A program made the position numbers and the translations under genes. A DNA stretch of 24,787 bases, taken from assembly GCA_002420115.1 (NCBI GenBank), contig DIHK01000045.1, forward strand, positions 1 through 24,787, in the 5' to 3' direction. Source of the stretch: Nitrospira sp. UBA5698. GTDB lineage: Bacteria; Nitrospirota; Nitrospiria; Nitrospirales; Nitrospiraceae. Of this stretch, positions 6,767-15,109 are shown piece after piece. The notes under the pieces were generated by a model that saw only the letters and a program-made list of their open reading frames with translations, was not told where the DNA came from and did no database searches. The first letter of the stretch is position 1; every line of letters starts with the position of its first letter.

Positions 6767-8254
6767 TCAGGCAATGCTGGGTTCGAGATGCGTCCACACC
6801 TCATCACGGTATGTCCGAAACGGGTCCGGCATTGGGAACGGGGCATGACCTCGGACTTGGAAAATTGACCAATTGATCACATAGGCAGGAAATAGCCCAT
6901 CAGGATTCGCAACTCGATCTGCATCGGTAGGCCGCCCCCTTTCCAAGAGATGCCTGACCAATGCACTGCGCCCATAGGCGCGTGTATTCTTGGGGGCCTC
7001 CTCCGTCGCAATCTGAATCAACGCATCGGTCGTCATGCGAGGAACCCGTCCCTCCTCCACAAGCCCATAATAGAGTCCCTTGGCCGGATTCAAGTTGTGA
7101 TACTCCAAATCCAAACTCTTGAGCAGAGGATCCCTCCAGTCCAATTGTTCTGCTTCTCTGAAACATTCCAGCAACCAAAGCTTTGAGGCCCAATCCACAC
7201 GGCCAACCAGCTTCTGATAATCCCCGCGAAGATCGTTGAGGACCGACTCCCATTGTGCAAGGACCCAATCAGTTTCCTCATCCTGTCCCCGACAATGCCG
7301 CAGCGCACAATCAAGAAACTGTTCCTGAATATCCAGAGCCGACATGGTTCGCTGAGACTGAAGTCGAACGACCCAGTTCCGCTCTTGGTCCTGGGATATT
7401 TCTTGTAGTGCCTCCACCGGTTCATCAATTTCCAAATCCTGAGGGGCATGCCCTTCCTCAATCAGCTGCAAGACCAAGCCGGTCACACCAAGTTTCAACG
7501 CCGTCGCATACTCAGCCATATTGGAGTCGCCCAAGAGCAAATGGATTCGACGAAATTCATTGGGATCGGCCAACGGTTCATCTCGCGTGTTCACAATCGC
7601 CCGATTGTGCTGTACCCACTCGAAGAAATCATTGACGATGTAGTCGCTCCGTTGAGAAATTTGAAACGGCAGGTTTGAGCCACCTCGAGCACCGACGGTT
7701 GCACGTGGAACAATCAATCGATCCACTTGAACCCAGGCATCCTGCGGACTGGCGGCACCGACACGCCCCGCTCCGGTAAAGATCTGTCTGGTGACCAGAA
7801 ACGTCACGAAAGGCGCCAACCCACGCCTTGAAAACGGAAATCGACGAGAGACAAGATAATTTTCATGTGAGCCAAAGGTCGCATCCATCTCATGGTCGAT
7901 GTTGTTCTTGATCAGCGATACGTGGTCGGACAAACCAAGATCTTCGATCGTCCGCTGCAGCAAGAGATCTCCGGCACGGTCAGACGCCACAACATCCGTG
8001 AGGGAGTGACATTCGGGAGAGGCATACTCTAAATGTCCCATATCCAGGTAGATCCGGCCGCCGTTTGTGATAAATCCCCCATTTCCAGGCGGCTCATCAT
8101 GGCCGCGATGGTGGAGATCAAGCACTCCTCGACGCTGAACCTGGAACAGATGATTTCTGATGTGATGGGCAAACCAGGTTGGGGAATGGTCAGGCCGATC
8201 CTCGTGGATCAAGAGCCCGTACTCGGTTTCCAAACCAAAAATTCGATGCAACAT
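6767..8254 (-). CDS. pafA: PafA-type ligase that attaches the ubiquitin-like tag UBact
   Basis: The 495-residue protein belongs to the PafA/Dop carboxylate-amine ligase family, related to glutamine synthetase. PafA uses ATP to phosphorylate the tag's C-terminal Glu and joins it to a target lysine. Visible residues include the metal-binding Glu in GLETEYG (7-13), the catalytic aspartate as Asp71 in YLDMGHLEY (69-77), KNN and GSHENYL further on, and NTRDEPLAD and LLGDSNMAEY in the core. I assign PafA rather than Dop because it lacks the long Dop loop and sits last in the cluster, while the other homologue is next to the tag gene. It is about 40 residues longer than mycobacterial PafA, partly from an extra Gly/Pro-rich loop (about 48-62). 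It starts 4 nt after prcA. Confidence 0.92.
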   Translation of the reverse strand: MLHRIFGLETEYGLLIHEDRPDHSPTWFAHHIRNHLFQVQRRGVLDLHHRGHDEPPGNGGFITNGGRIYLDMGHLEYASPECHSLTDVVASDRAGDLLLQRTIEDLGLSDHVSLIKNNIDHEMDATFGSHENYLVSRRFPFSRRGLAPFVTFLVTRQIFTGAGRVGAASPQDAWVQVDRLIVPRATVGARGGSNLPFQISQRSDYIVNDFFEWVQHNRAIVNTRDEPLADPNEFRRIHLLLGDSNMAEYATALKLGVTGLVLQLIEEGHAPQDLEIDEPVEALQEISQDQERNWVVRLQSQRTMSALDIQEQFLDCALRHCRGQDEETDWVLAQWESVLNDLRGDYQKLVGRVDWASKLWLLECFREAEQLDWRDPLLKSLDLEYHNLNPAKGLYYGLVEEGRVPRMTTDALIQIATEEAPKNTRAYGRSALVRHLLERGRPTDADRVANPDGLFPAYVINWSIFQVRGHAPFPMPDPFRTYRDEVWTHLEPSIA

Positions 8255-8258
8255 ATGC

Positions 8259-9068
8259 TTACGTGAGTGCCGAACTCAGGTCCTTGGGAAGCAACGTCTC
8301 CAACTCACCAGCCCCGAGTGTCCGATACTTGGAGGTTCCTGGCACATGGCGATCCAGCAGCGCACATTCGATGGACTTTTCCTGCATGCATTGGCGCACA
8401 TGGGTCATGAGGGTCGGAGAGTCCGTCACCAGCTGATCGGAACTTCCCTTCTCGTCCTTCGGATCCCCTCCAGTGTCATCCGTGTGCCGCTGCGCTCGAT
8501 CACCGACTGCCCAGGTGTGAATCGCAAGATCCACGGCGTCTTTCAAGGACACACAAGACTGCGGTCGAAGATACTCCACCATCCGCTGCTCAACCGACGC
8601 GCTTGCCGCAAGGACTGCATACCGGCTCTTCTCTTCGAACACGCCGTCATAGGTGATCGTGAGGAAACCATCTTTCCCAACTTTCTGGCTCAGCTCAGCC
8701 AGCATGATCTTCACGATGAACGGAGCTTTAAAAACCTCCTCAAACGCCTGCTTGACGACCGGTGCAATACCGTATTTGACGAGGCGACTCCCCGTGACAT
8801 CAGAAGCAGAGCGGTTGAATCCTTCGACATGAGCCATTTCCAACAGAGTGAAACGTAACTTCTCGAGATCAGCCGGGTGTCCCATGCCCCCGAATGCAAG
8901 ACGGTCATAGATTTCATATAACTTGGGGGTGCCCTTACTCATCGTCATCAGGAGAATCCCCTGCTCGCATGCCACACCCACCACCGGGCTCCCCTGCGCA
9001 AACTGCGCATCAAGGTACTGTCGGCGATTTCCGACTGCTTCGACCCACCGATAGGGTTCTTCGTACAT
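8259..9068 (-). CDS. prcA: 20S proteasome alpha subunit PrcA
   Basis: This 269-residue protein is the alpha subunit of the bacterial 20S core, forming the outer gating rings to which ATPases dock. It begins with the PrcA-like MYEEPYRWVEAVGNRRQY and continues with the GSPVVGVACEQGILLM strand region. It has no propeptide and no catalytic Thr1, as expected for alpha. The C-terminal part carries an acidic, Asp/Gly-rich linker (about residues 194-212) and a tail that is probably flexible. It starts 12 nt after prcB and ends 4 nt before pafA, so the three genes are surely co-transcribed. Confidence 0.93.
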   Translation of the reverse strand: MYEEPYRWVEAVGNRRQYLDAQFAQGSPVVGVACEQGILLMTMSKGTPKLYEIYDRLAFGGMGHPADLEKLRFTLLEMAHVEGFNRSASDVTGSRLVKYGIAPVVKQAFEEVFKAPFIVKIMLAELSQKVGKDGFLTITYDGVFEEKSRYAVLAASASVEQRMVEYLRPQSCVSLKDAVDLAIHTWAVGDRAQRHTDDTGGDPKDEKGSSDQLVTDSPTLMTHVRQCMQEKSIECALLDRHVPGTSKYRTLGAGELETLLPKDLSSALT

Positions 9069-9080
9069 AGCGTGACGACC

Positions 9081-9854
9081 TTACAAGCCTTTCGATACGT
9101 GTGATTCAAACAACGAGCGGAGATGTGGATCCGACATGGCCGTTACACCATCGGATGTGATCAACTTCACAACCGGATACAGCCCGGCCTCTCGATTCAC
9201 ACCACCGGTCGCGCTGTCGAATTCGGCAGCGCACGTGAGCAGCCGCAGCGCCTGAACGGCCGCCTGCTCTTCAGACATCGCACTCAGGGGCTGCTCACCC
9301 CAGGTATTCACATAATGAAGAATACCTCGAATAGTGGGCGAACCAGACCCCGACACGGCGTACTCCACTCCCTCAAACTCTGCGCCAAGAATGTCGTAGA
9401 AATAAATCTTTGCGGCCTCTTGTTCGGCATCGTATCCGGCAAAGATTGGAACGACAGCCCCAGTCCCCGCCAGGGCTGCCGGAACATTTTCCTTCAACAG
9501 CTTAGACAGGGCTCGAAGCTTGCCCTCAAAGCTGAGCTCCTGAAGTTGTGTCCGCCGATAGTACTTGAAGGAATGTTCGAGAATACGCACCATTTCATAC
9601 GCGGTGGCGGGAACCCCTGCAATCGCCATGACGCTATGTCGATCTATCTCCAAGACCTTGTCGGTCCTGTCGTACATGACCATGTTGCCGGCTGTCGCAC
9701 GACGATCCCCGGCCACCAACACCCCATGACGATATTTGAAGGCAAGTATCGTGGTGGCGGTGGTCAGAGCCTGCCCCACTCCGGCTTGTCCGGGCATTCC
9801 CAATACATACCCCTGGTCCTTCAGTAGCTGGTAAAAATCACCCTGCATCCGCAT
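9081..9854 (-). CDS. prcB: 20S proteasome beta subunit PrcB (catalytic)
   Basis: The 257-residue precursor is the N-terminal-nucleophile protease subunit of the 20S core. The mature enzyme should begin at Thr34 in TTILAF, after a 33-residue propeptide that is cut off during assembly. Counting from that threonine, Asp17 (AGDRRATAG), Arg19 and Lys33 all fall at the expected catalytic positions. A GSGS stretch and SATGG near the end fit the family. GAGG (9860-9863) is spaced 5 nt from the ATG. The gene lies after a 104-bp gap from the tag gene that is filled with heptad repeats, and 12 nt before prcA. Confidence 0.95.
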   Translation of the reverse strand: MRMQGDFYQLLKDQGYVLGMPGQAGVGQALTTATTILAFKYRHGVLVAGDRRATAGNMVMYDRTDKVLEIDRHSVMAIAGVPATAYEMVRILEHSFKYYRRTQLQELSFEGKLRALSKLLKENVPAALAGTGAVVPIFAGYDAEQEAAKIYFYDILGAEFEGVEYAVSGSGSPTIRGILHYVNTWGEQPLSAMSEEQAAVQALRLLTCAAEFDSATGGVNREAGLYPVVKLITSDGVTAMSDPHLRSLFESHVSKGL

Positions 9855-9863
9855 GCTTACCTC

Positions 9864-9957
9864 GTGAACAGTGAAACGTAAAAAGTGAAAAGCTCATGGT
9901 GTAGCCCAATGGCACTGCTCCTCATCACCTTTTCACCTCTCACTTCTTCCTTTTCAT
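9864..9957. repeat. Inverted pair of 7-bp repeat arrays between the tag gene and prcB
   Basis: On the + strand 9864-9891 reads as four 7-mers of the form GTGAAAN (GTGAACA, GTGAAAC, GTAAAAA, GTGAAAA). 9923-9957 reads as five 7-mers in the opposite orientation (CATCACC, TTTTCAC, CTCTCAC, TTCTTCC, TTTTCAT). The two arrays can pair imperfectly around a spacer of about 31 nt, so the transcript between ubact and prcB could form a long hairpin. This occupies nearly the whole gap. Confidence 0.65.
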
Positions 9958-9958
9958 A

Positions 9959-10153
9959 CTACTGCCCTGTCCGCTGCCGGTATCGTTCCGCTTGCTTCGG
10001 ATCGACTCGGCGCATCCGCTTCAGAAGGCTATCCTTATCGGGTGATCCGGTTTCTGGACGACGTGGCCCCACTCCATCTTCCAGAGGACTGGGAGATTTC
10101 GGCATGGGATCGCCTGGCCCTTCTCGTCGTTCTGGCATCAAGCTGTATTTCAT
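9959..10153 (-). CDS. ubact: UBact, Pup-like ubiquitin-like protein tag
   Basis: The 64-residue protein is the tag conjugated to lysines of substrates and recognised by the ARC ATPase. It is charged and proline-rich, probably disordered in its first half, with a likely helix around KDSLLKRMRRVDPKQAERYR (40-59). It ends in Arg-Thr-Gly-Gln. The glutamine end implies that Dop must deamidate it to glutamate before PafA can use it. UBact proteins of Nitrospira and a few other phyla end in R-x-G-Q/E, unlike the Gly-Gly-Gln/Glu of actinobacterial Pup. The start overlaps the dop stop as ATGA, with AAAGGA (10163-10168) 9 nt upstream. A second ATG at residue 6 has no ribosome site. The neighbours Dop, PrcB, PrcA and PafA confirm the call. 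Confidence 0.93.
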   Translation of the reverse strand: MKYSLMPERREGPGDPMPKSPSPLEDGVGPRRPETGSPDKDSLLKRMRRVDPKQAERYRQRTGQ

Positions 10154-11676
10154 ACGTCCCTATCCTTTCGGTGGGCCCAGGCGGCCAATGCATCAGCCGG
10201 CGACTGGGCCGTCTTGAAGAGACCAATACATCGTGTCACCTCTTGCGGATCAAAGAGGTCGCGCATGTCGAGCGTACGGGATCGGAACCCGTCGGTAAAC
10301 TGGACCTGCTCCCACTGAATCGACTCAATCTGGTCCGAAAATTTCTGTACGCAGAGACCCCGTAACCCGCCACGTGTGTCGACCGGACCATTTCGGATCG
10401 CCGCTTCAATCACGTCATCAGTCGTCAGCCGCCAGGCTTTCCCCTCCGCTTCCAAGCCCATGTAGAGGCCCATCTGAGGATCAATATTGTGATATTCCAG
10501 ATCCAAACTGGCCAACCATGGATCGTCCCAATCAATCCGCTCTTCCCGCATAAACGTTTCAAGCAGCCATTGCTTCGTCACCCAATCCAACTTGCCGACC
10601 AATTGTTGCCGATTTTGCACCAGCAACTGCAACGTCTCACCCCATTCCTGCAAGATCCAATCCGATTCCGCGTCGCGACCGGAGAGCGTCCTCTTCGCGG
10701 CTTCATAGTACTGTACTTGTATGTCCACCGGCGCGATCGTACGTCCATTTTTTCGTCTCACCACCATTTTGAGGTCTGGATCGCGTGAGATCTGTTTGAC
10801 GGCTGCCACCGGCTGCTCCAATTCGAGATCGGGTACGGCCTCCTGTGCGATCATATCGAGCACCAACTGTGTCGTTCCCACTTTCAGCGCCGTCGCATAC
10901 TCACACATATTGGCATCGCCGATGATGAGATGGAGCCGACGATACCGTTGGCGATCCGCATGGGGCTCATCTCTGGTATTGAGAATCGGTCGATTATGCA
11001 TCGTATCGACGCCCAGCTCTGCCTCCATAAAGTCGGCACGCTGGGAAATTTGGTACGGCCCCGGAACATAGGGTGATTCTTGTGCCTCGGTCCCGACCTT
11101 CCCGGCACCGGCGACGACCTGCCGACTTACAAGAAACGGCACTATGCCGGCCACCAAGGCCGGAAAGGGAATAGCCCTGGGCACAAGATAATTGTCGTGG
11201 CATCCGTAACTGTGGCCATGGAAATCCGTGTTGTTTTTGTAGAGCCGAACATGCGCGCCACCAAGTCCCTCGTTACGCCGCTGAGCCGCACGGTGGACGA
11301 TCCGTTCTCCTGCTCGATCCTGCGCCACCAGATCGCGAAGCGTTCGGCATTCGGATGTGGAGTATTCCGGATGCGTATGGTCGTTGTAGAATCGCGCCCC
11401 GTTCGGCAAAACAAGGTCGCTTTTCATGTCATGGAACGAGAAGGGGCGATGGGCATCGCGTCGTGCAAACTCATCTTCTTCTTTATCCTGTTGCAAGCCC
11501 GAGACTCGGAAACCGCGCGCATCTTCATGTGGATCCTCAGCGGCATAATCCCACCGCCGCTTGAAAGAAGCGGCCAGATGAGCACGCACGAGTTCCATTG
11601 ATTCGACTACCGGATCCATGTCCGGTACATCATCGCGTGTGATACCGTACTCGGTCTCAATTCCAAAAAGACGCAT
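10150..11676 (-). CDS. dop: Dop, deamidase/depupylase of the UBact tag
   Basis: This 508-residue PafA/Dop-family enzyme converts the tag's C-terminal Gln to Glu and can also remove tags from substrates. The catalytic aspartate is Asp99 in FYNDHTHPEYS (96-106), and the metal-binding Glu residues are in GIETEYG (5-11). KNNTD, GCHDNYL, NTRDEPHAD and IIGDANMCEY line the active site. Residues about 45-88, starting DPHEDARGF, correspond to the Dop loop, which PafA lacks. No good ribosome site precedes the ATG; the 88-bp gap from the ATPase gene holds a 7-bp repeat array instead. It overlaps the tag gene by 4 nt, suggesting coupled translation of enzyme and tag. Confidence 0.93.
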   Translation of the reverse strand: MRLFGIETEYGITRDDVPDMDPVVESMELVRAHLAASFKRRWDYAAEDPHEDARGFRVSGLQQDKEEDEFARRDAHRPFSFHDMKSDLVLPNGARFYNDHTHPEYSTSECRTLRDLVAQDRAGERIVHRAAQRRNEGLGGAHVRLYKNNTDFHGHSYGCHDNYLVPRAIPFPALVAGIVPFLVSRQVVAGAGKVGTEAQESPYVPGPYQISQRADFMEAELGVDTMHNRPILNTRDEPHADRQRYRRLHLIIGDANMCEYATALKVGTTQLVLDMIAQEAVPDLELEQPVAAVKQISRDPDLKMVVRRKNGRTIAPVDIQVQYYEAAKRTLSGRDAESDWILQEWGETLQLLVQNRQQLVGKLDWVTKQWLLETFMREERIDWDDPWLASLDLEYHNIDPQMGLYMGLEAEGKAWRLTTDDVIEAAIRNGPVDTRGGLRGLCVQKFSDQIESIQWEQVQFTDGFRSRTLDMRDLFDPQEVTRCIGLFKTAQSPADALAAWAHRKDRDV

Positions 11677-11681
11677 AGTGA

Positions 11682-11709
11682 GTGAGAAGTAAAAAAGAAT
11701 ACGTGAAGA
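11682..11709 (+). repeat. Degenerate 7-bp repeat array between the ATPase gene and dop
   Basis: Four consecutive 7-mers (GTGAGAA, GTAAAAA, AGAATAC, GTGAAGA) resemble the GTGAAAN units in the gap before prcB and have the same orientation as the 9864-9891 array. The array covers the region just upstream of the dop start, where a ribosome site would be expected. The repeats are degenerate, so the match could partly reflect base composition. Confidence 0.45.
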
Positions 11710-11764
11710 GACGGTCAGACTCGCTCATAGCCCCCGACCAGTCAGTTCCTGACCTTTCTCATCC

Positions 11765-13501
11765 TCAGATAATCTGACTGGTGAGCCGTTCTTCAGCCTG
11801 ACGGCCTCGCCGGAAGGACGAAATACCGACCACCTGCTCCGGATGATGATCGAGCAATTTCAGCCATTCCTCGGCGGCATCGTCCGGCGGTAACATGTCA
11901 CCCTCTCGAAATTCCTCGGACACGGCTACCCGAAGATCCTCCTCCAGCAATCCCGCCGGCTGCCCAGACTGAACCGTACGATCGATCGCCTTTTCTTTCG
12001 CCCGTTGAACGATCGACGCCAGGATTGCTCCACTGACAAGATCGCCGCGGTACAGCACCGTACTCTGACCACTTCTCAGCCTGATCGAGAGGAGACGGGT
12101 TTCTTCCGTTCGACGGAAGATCGTCTCAATAATGTCTTCGACAAGCGACACCACCGCCTTCACCGGCTCCCCCCCGCGGTCCTGCACCAACTTGGGGTCA
12201 AGTGGAAGATCCGCCGTCAAATAGACCTTCAAAATCTCGGCTGCGGCAGCCTTGTTGGGCCGACCGACTTTAATTTTTCGATCGATTCGACCGGGACGCA
12301 ACACAGCCGGATCGATCAGGTCCGGTCGGTTGGAGGCCAGAATGATGACGACATCCCGCAACGACTCGATCCCATCCATTTCGCTGCAAAACATCGGGAC
12401 GAGCGTGTTTGAGATATTGAAAGAGCGCATGGCACGCCGCGTCCCCACAATCGACTCCGCCTCGTCGATGAAGATGAACGGCAGAGCCCCTTCCTTTCGT
12501 CGAGCCCGAGCCTGCTCAAAGAGATCCCGGACCATCCGCTCTGACTCCCCAAGCCACATGTTGAGAATTTCCGGTCCTTTAACATGAAGGAATGCCCCGC
12601 TCGTCACTGGCGGACGATTGTCCATCCCTGGTACCTGTCCCGGCTTCAATTCGCTGAGCTGCTTGGCCAAGCTACCGGCAGCGGCTTGCCCAATCAGGGT
12701 CTTCCCGCACCCGGGTGGTCCGTAGAGCAAAAACCCCTTTGGTTGAGAAAATTTGAACCGTTCGAACGTCTCCGCATGCACGAGAGGATATTCAATCGCC
12801 TTGCGAATCGCAGTGATCGCTTCGCTTTGTCCTCCGATCTGTTCCCACGTGACCGTGGGTGTTTCATCCAGAACATGGCGGCTGGCCTTCCGATCCACCA
12901 GTTTCTCAAGAGCTATGCGGAGACTGGGGTCAATTCGAATGTGGTCCCCCGCACTGAGCTCGACACTGAGCAAATCCGTCGAACGCTGCAAAATCAACGA
13001 CTGCCGGCCCATATCCTGTTCAAACCGCAACCGGCCGTCTGGTAACGTTTCAGCCAGTTTTAAAATGGGCCCGTTCCTATCGTACCCCAGGGTCCGAATA
13101 ACCGCATAGGCTTCATTGACCAAGATCTGGGTGCCGATCCGCAGATCGGCATCAGCCACGCGAGGATCCACGTTGGCATAATACTCCGCCCCACCGACGA
13201 CGATACGGGCGAGACCCGGAGCCGGAATCTCAAGCAAGGTGCCGATCCGATTGGCTGGCGCTGTGAGCTTGGCCACGACCTCACTCACCTTCTTGAACTC
13301 TAACTCACGTTGCTGAGAAGCCGTTTGAGACAGCATCACGGCATGCCGCAGCTTGTACAGCAGCTTTTGCCGAGGATCACCATCTGAGAAGGAGGCGAGA
13401 CACTGTTCAATCAACTCGAGCGGATCCGTCCCGGTCTTCAGCGACGGCTCATCGCTCCGGTCATGCTGCGGCTCCTGATCAAAAGAACTACGATCACTCA
13501 T
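11765..13501 (-). CDS. arc: ARC/Mpa-type proteasomal AAA+ ATPase
   Basis: The 578-residue ring ATPase recognises tagged proteins, unfolds them and feeds them to the 20S core. In order it shows an N-terminal helical, coiled-coil-like segment (about 28-80) that would bind the tag, tandem OB-type domains (about 85-200), and one AAA+ module with Walker A GPPGCGKT (262-269), pore-loop segment MWLGESE, Walker B FIFIDE (343-348) and arginine-finger region RPGRIDR (403-409). It ends in Ser-Gln-Ile-Ile, without the Gly-Gln-Tyr-Leu tail that docks mycobacterial Mpa on the proteasome. AAAGGA (13508-13513) lies 6 nt before the ATG. It follows htrA by 65 bp and precedes dop by 88 bp. Confidence 0.94.
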   Translation of the reverse strand: MSDRSSFDQEPQHDRSDEPSLKTGTDPLELIEQCLASFSDGDPRQKLLYKLRHAVMLSQTASQQRELEFKKVSEVVAKLTAPANRIGTLLEIPAPGLARIVVGGAEYYANVDPRVADADLRIGTQILVNEAYAVIRTLGYDRNGPILKLAETLPDGRLRFEQDMGRQSLILQRSTDLLSVELSAGDHIRIDPSLRIALEKLVDRKASRHVLDETPTVTWEQIGGQSEAITAIRKAIEYPLVHAETFERFKFSQPKGFLLYGPPGCGKTLIGQAAAGSLAKQLSELKPGQVPGMDNRPPVTSGAFLHVKGPEILNMWLGESERMVRDLFEQARARRKEGALPFIFIDEAESIVGTRRAMRSFNISNTLVPMFCSEMDGIESLRDVVIILASNRPDLIDPAVLRPGRIDRKIKVGRPNKAAAAEILKVYLTADLPLDPKLVQDRGGEPVKAVVSLVEDIIETIFRRTEETRLLSIRLRSGQSTVLYRGDLVSGAILASIVQRAKEKAIDRTVQSGQPAGLLEEDLRVAVSEEFREGDMLPPDDAAEEWLKLLDHHPEQVVGISSFRRGRQAEERLTSQII

Positions 13502-13566
13502 AGATAGTCCTTTACCAAACAGAATTGAGTGATCCTACCATACACATGTCGTGAATTACCGCCACG

Positions 13567-14685
13567 CTAGTTGACGGCCTGTAGCGTGACCGACACCTTT
13601 TCGCGTCTGTTACCGCGGAGGATTTCGACGGTCACCTGATCACCGACCTTATGTGCTTCCATGACATCCATGAGATCATCAATGGTAGTCACAGCTTTGC
13701 CAGAGACCGCGACAAGGATGTCACCAAGTTGGATCTGTCCCGTCATCGTTTCGCGAGCCCCCTTGAGACCGGCGCGGTCCGCTGGCCCGCCGCGCGTCAC
13801 CTTGCCAATGATCACCCCTTTGATTCCCCATCGCTTTGCCATTGCATCAGGGACCAGCGAGACCCCCAGTCCAGGACGGATAAGCTTCCCGTGCTTGATG
13901 AGTTCAGGAACGATACGATTGACGGTATCGACCGGAACCGCAAACCCAATACCGGCATAGGCCCCACTCGGACTCACGATCTGTGTATTGACCCCGATCA
14001 ATCGCCCCGCACTATCGAGCAAGGGACCGCCGGAGTTGCCAGGATTGATCGCAGCGTCCGTCTGAACCACCCCTTCAATCGTTCGATTGGACATTGATTT
14101 GATGGTCCGGCCCAACGCACTGACGACGCCTGTAGTCAAGGTGTGATCGAGCCCAAACGGATTTCCAATCGCCAGCACTTTTTGCCCAACTCGCAAATCA
14201 TGAGAGGAACCGATCACCATTGGCTCCAACTGGCCGTCCGAAACTTGTATCTGAAGCACCGCCAGATCGTGATCGGGATCAGCCCCAACTAACTTAGCCT
14301 GATGTTCACTCCGATCCGCCAAGGTCACCTTGATCGCATCAGCCCCATAGATGACATGAAAGTTCGTGACGATGTGGCCTTGCTTGCTCCAAATGAACCC
14401 GGATCCTGATCCCTGCGGCACTTCCATGACATTGAGGGACCAAATGTCCTGCTGGATGGCGGTATTGGCAATGAACACTACGGACTTCGTCGCGCGCTCA
14501 AAGACCGTGATCGTCGTTCGCTCATCGGCACCCAGCTCCAGGGGCGCAGGCGTCACAGCGCGCGGTCTTCCTTCAGGGCCGTCATAGACGGCTCCCAGCG
14601 GCTTGCCCCAGTCCGCCGCAACCACTGTTGAACTCAGTAAGAAAGTGACCAGAAACAGGCAAGAATATCCGAGCGGGCTATTCAC
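13567..14685 (-). CDS. HtrA/DegP-like serine protease with one PDZ domain
   Basis: This 372-residue S1C-family protease acts on misfolded proteins in the cell envelope. It has a signal peptide (hydrophobic 9-23, likely cut after VVAA at about 24). The trypsin-like domain carries His110 (TNFHVI), Asp140 (DPDHDLAVLQI) and Ser218 (PGNSGGPLL). A single PDZ domain spans about 275-370. The start is GTG, overlapping the end of the upstream gene by 8 bp (GTGAATAG); no closer start is seen. It is separated from the proteasomal ATPase gene by only 65 bp, so envelope and cytoplasmic protein quality control may share a transcript. DegP, DegQ or DegS cannot be told apart; one PDZ is closer to DegS. Confidence 0.93.
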   Translation of the reverse strand: MNSPLGYSCLFLVTFLLSSTVVAADWGKPLGAVYDGPEGRPRAVTPAPLELGADERTTITVFERATKSVVFIANTAIQQDIWSLNVMEVPQGSGSGFIWSKQGHIVTNFHVIYGADAIKVTLADRSEHQAKLVGADPDHDLAVLQIQVSDGQLEPMVIGSSHDLRVGQKVLAIGNPFGLDHTLTTGVVSALGRTIKSMSNRTIEGVVQTDAAINPGNSGGPLLDSAGRLIGVNTQIVSPSGAYAGIGFAVPVDTVNRIVPELIKHGKLIRPGLGVSLVPDAMAKRWGIKGVIIGKVTRGGPADRAGLKGARETMTGQIQLGDILVAVSGKAVTTIDDLMDVMEAHKVGDQVTVEILRGNRREKVSVTLQAVN

Positions 14686-15100
14686 CTAATACCTGTAGGA
14701 CCAGTTCACGGGTTCGCGCACGCGTGTCAAAATCCACGAGGACGACCTGCTGCCAAGTTCCAAGCAGCAGCGATCCGGCGGTAAACGGAATGGTGACGGA
14801 AGGCCCTTGCAGTTGCCCTCGAAGGTGACTGTGACCGTTGTCTTCTCCCGGATTAACCGTATTATGTCGCCAGCGGGGATCTGCCGGGATGAGACGGTCC
14901 CAAAACGTGTGCGTGTCGGCGCGGATCCCTGGTTCATCCTCAATGATCATCACGGACGCAGTCGTGTGCTTGACAAAGACCGTCACAATTCCTGCATGAA
15001 GCTTCGCCTCTGCCACGGCAGCGGCGACAGACTCGGTAACATTTTCGATCTGAGTCCCCCCGGCCATTTGAATGGTCAGCGTTACAGTCCGAACGGCCAT
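14678..15100 (-). CDS. YjbQ/UPF0047 family protein
   Basis: The 140-residue protein matches the YjbQ (UPF0047) family of small trimeric proteins, annotated in places as secondary thiamine-phosphate synthase. Hallmarks are HTTASVMIIEDEPG (44-57), the NGHSHLRGQLQG segment (88-99) with likely metal-binding histidines, and the ending GTWQQVVLVDFD (113-124). Its cellular role is unclear. AGGAG (15107-15111), inside the stop of the upstream HD gene, serves as ribosome site, and its 3' end overlaps htrA by 8 bp, so it is tightly embedded in this operon. Confidence 0.9.
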   Translation of the reverse strand: MAVRTVTLTIQMAGGTQIENVTESVAAAVAEAKLHAGIVTVFVKHTTASVMIIEDEPGIRADTHTFWDRLIPADPRWRHNTVNPGEDNGHSHLRGQLQGPSVTIPFTAGSLLLGTWQQVVLVDFDTRARTRELVLQVLGE

Positions 15101-15109
15101 CAGATACTC

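Noticed and set aside
7255..7635. Plus-strand frames across pafA, dop, prcB and the ATPase gene
   Set aside because: They mirror strongly conserved minus-strand genes and show no family features.
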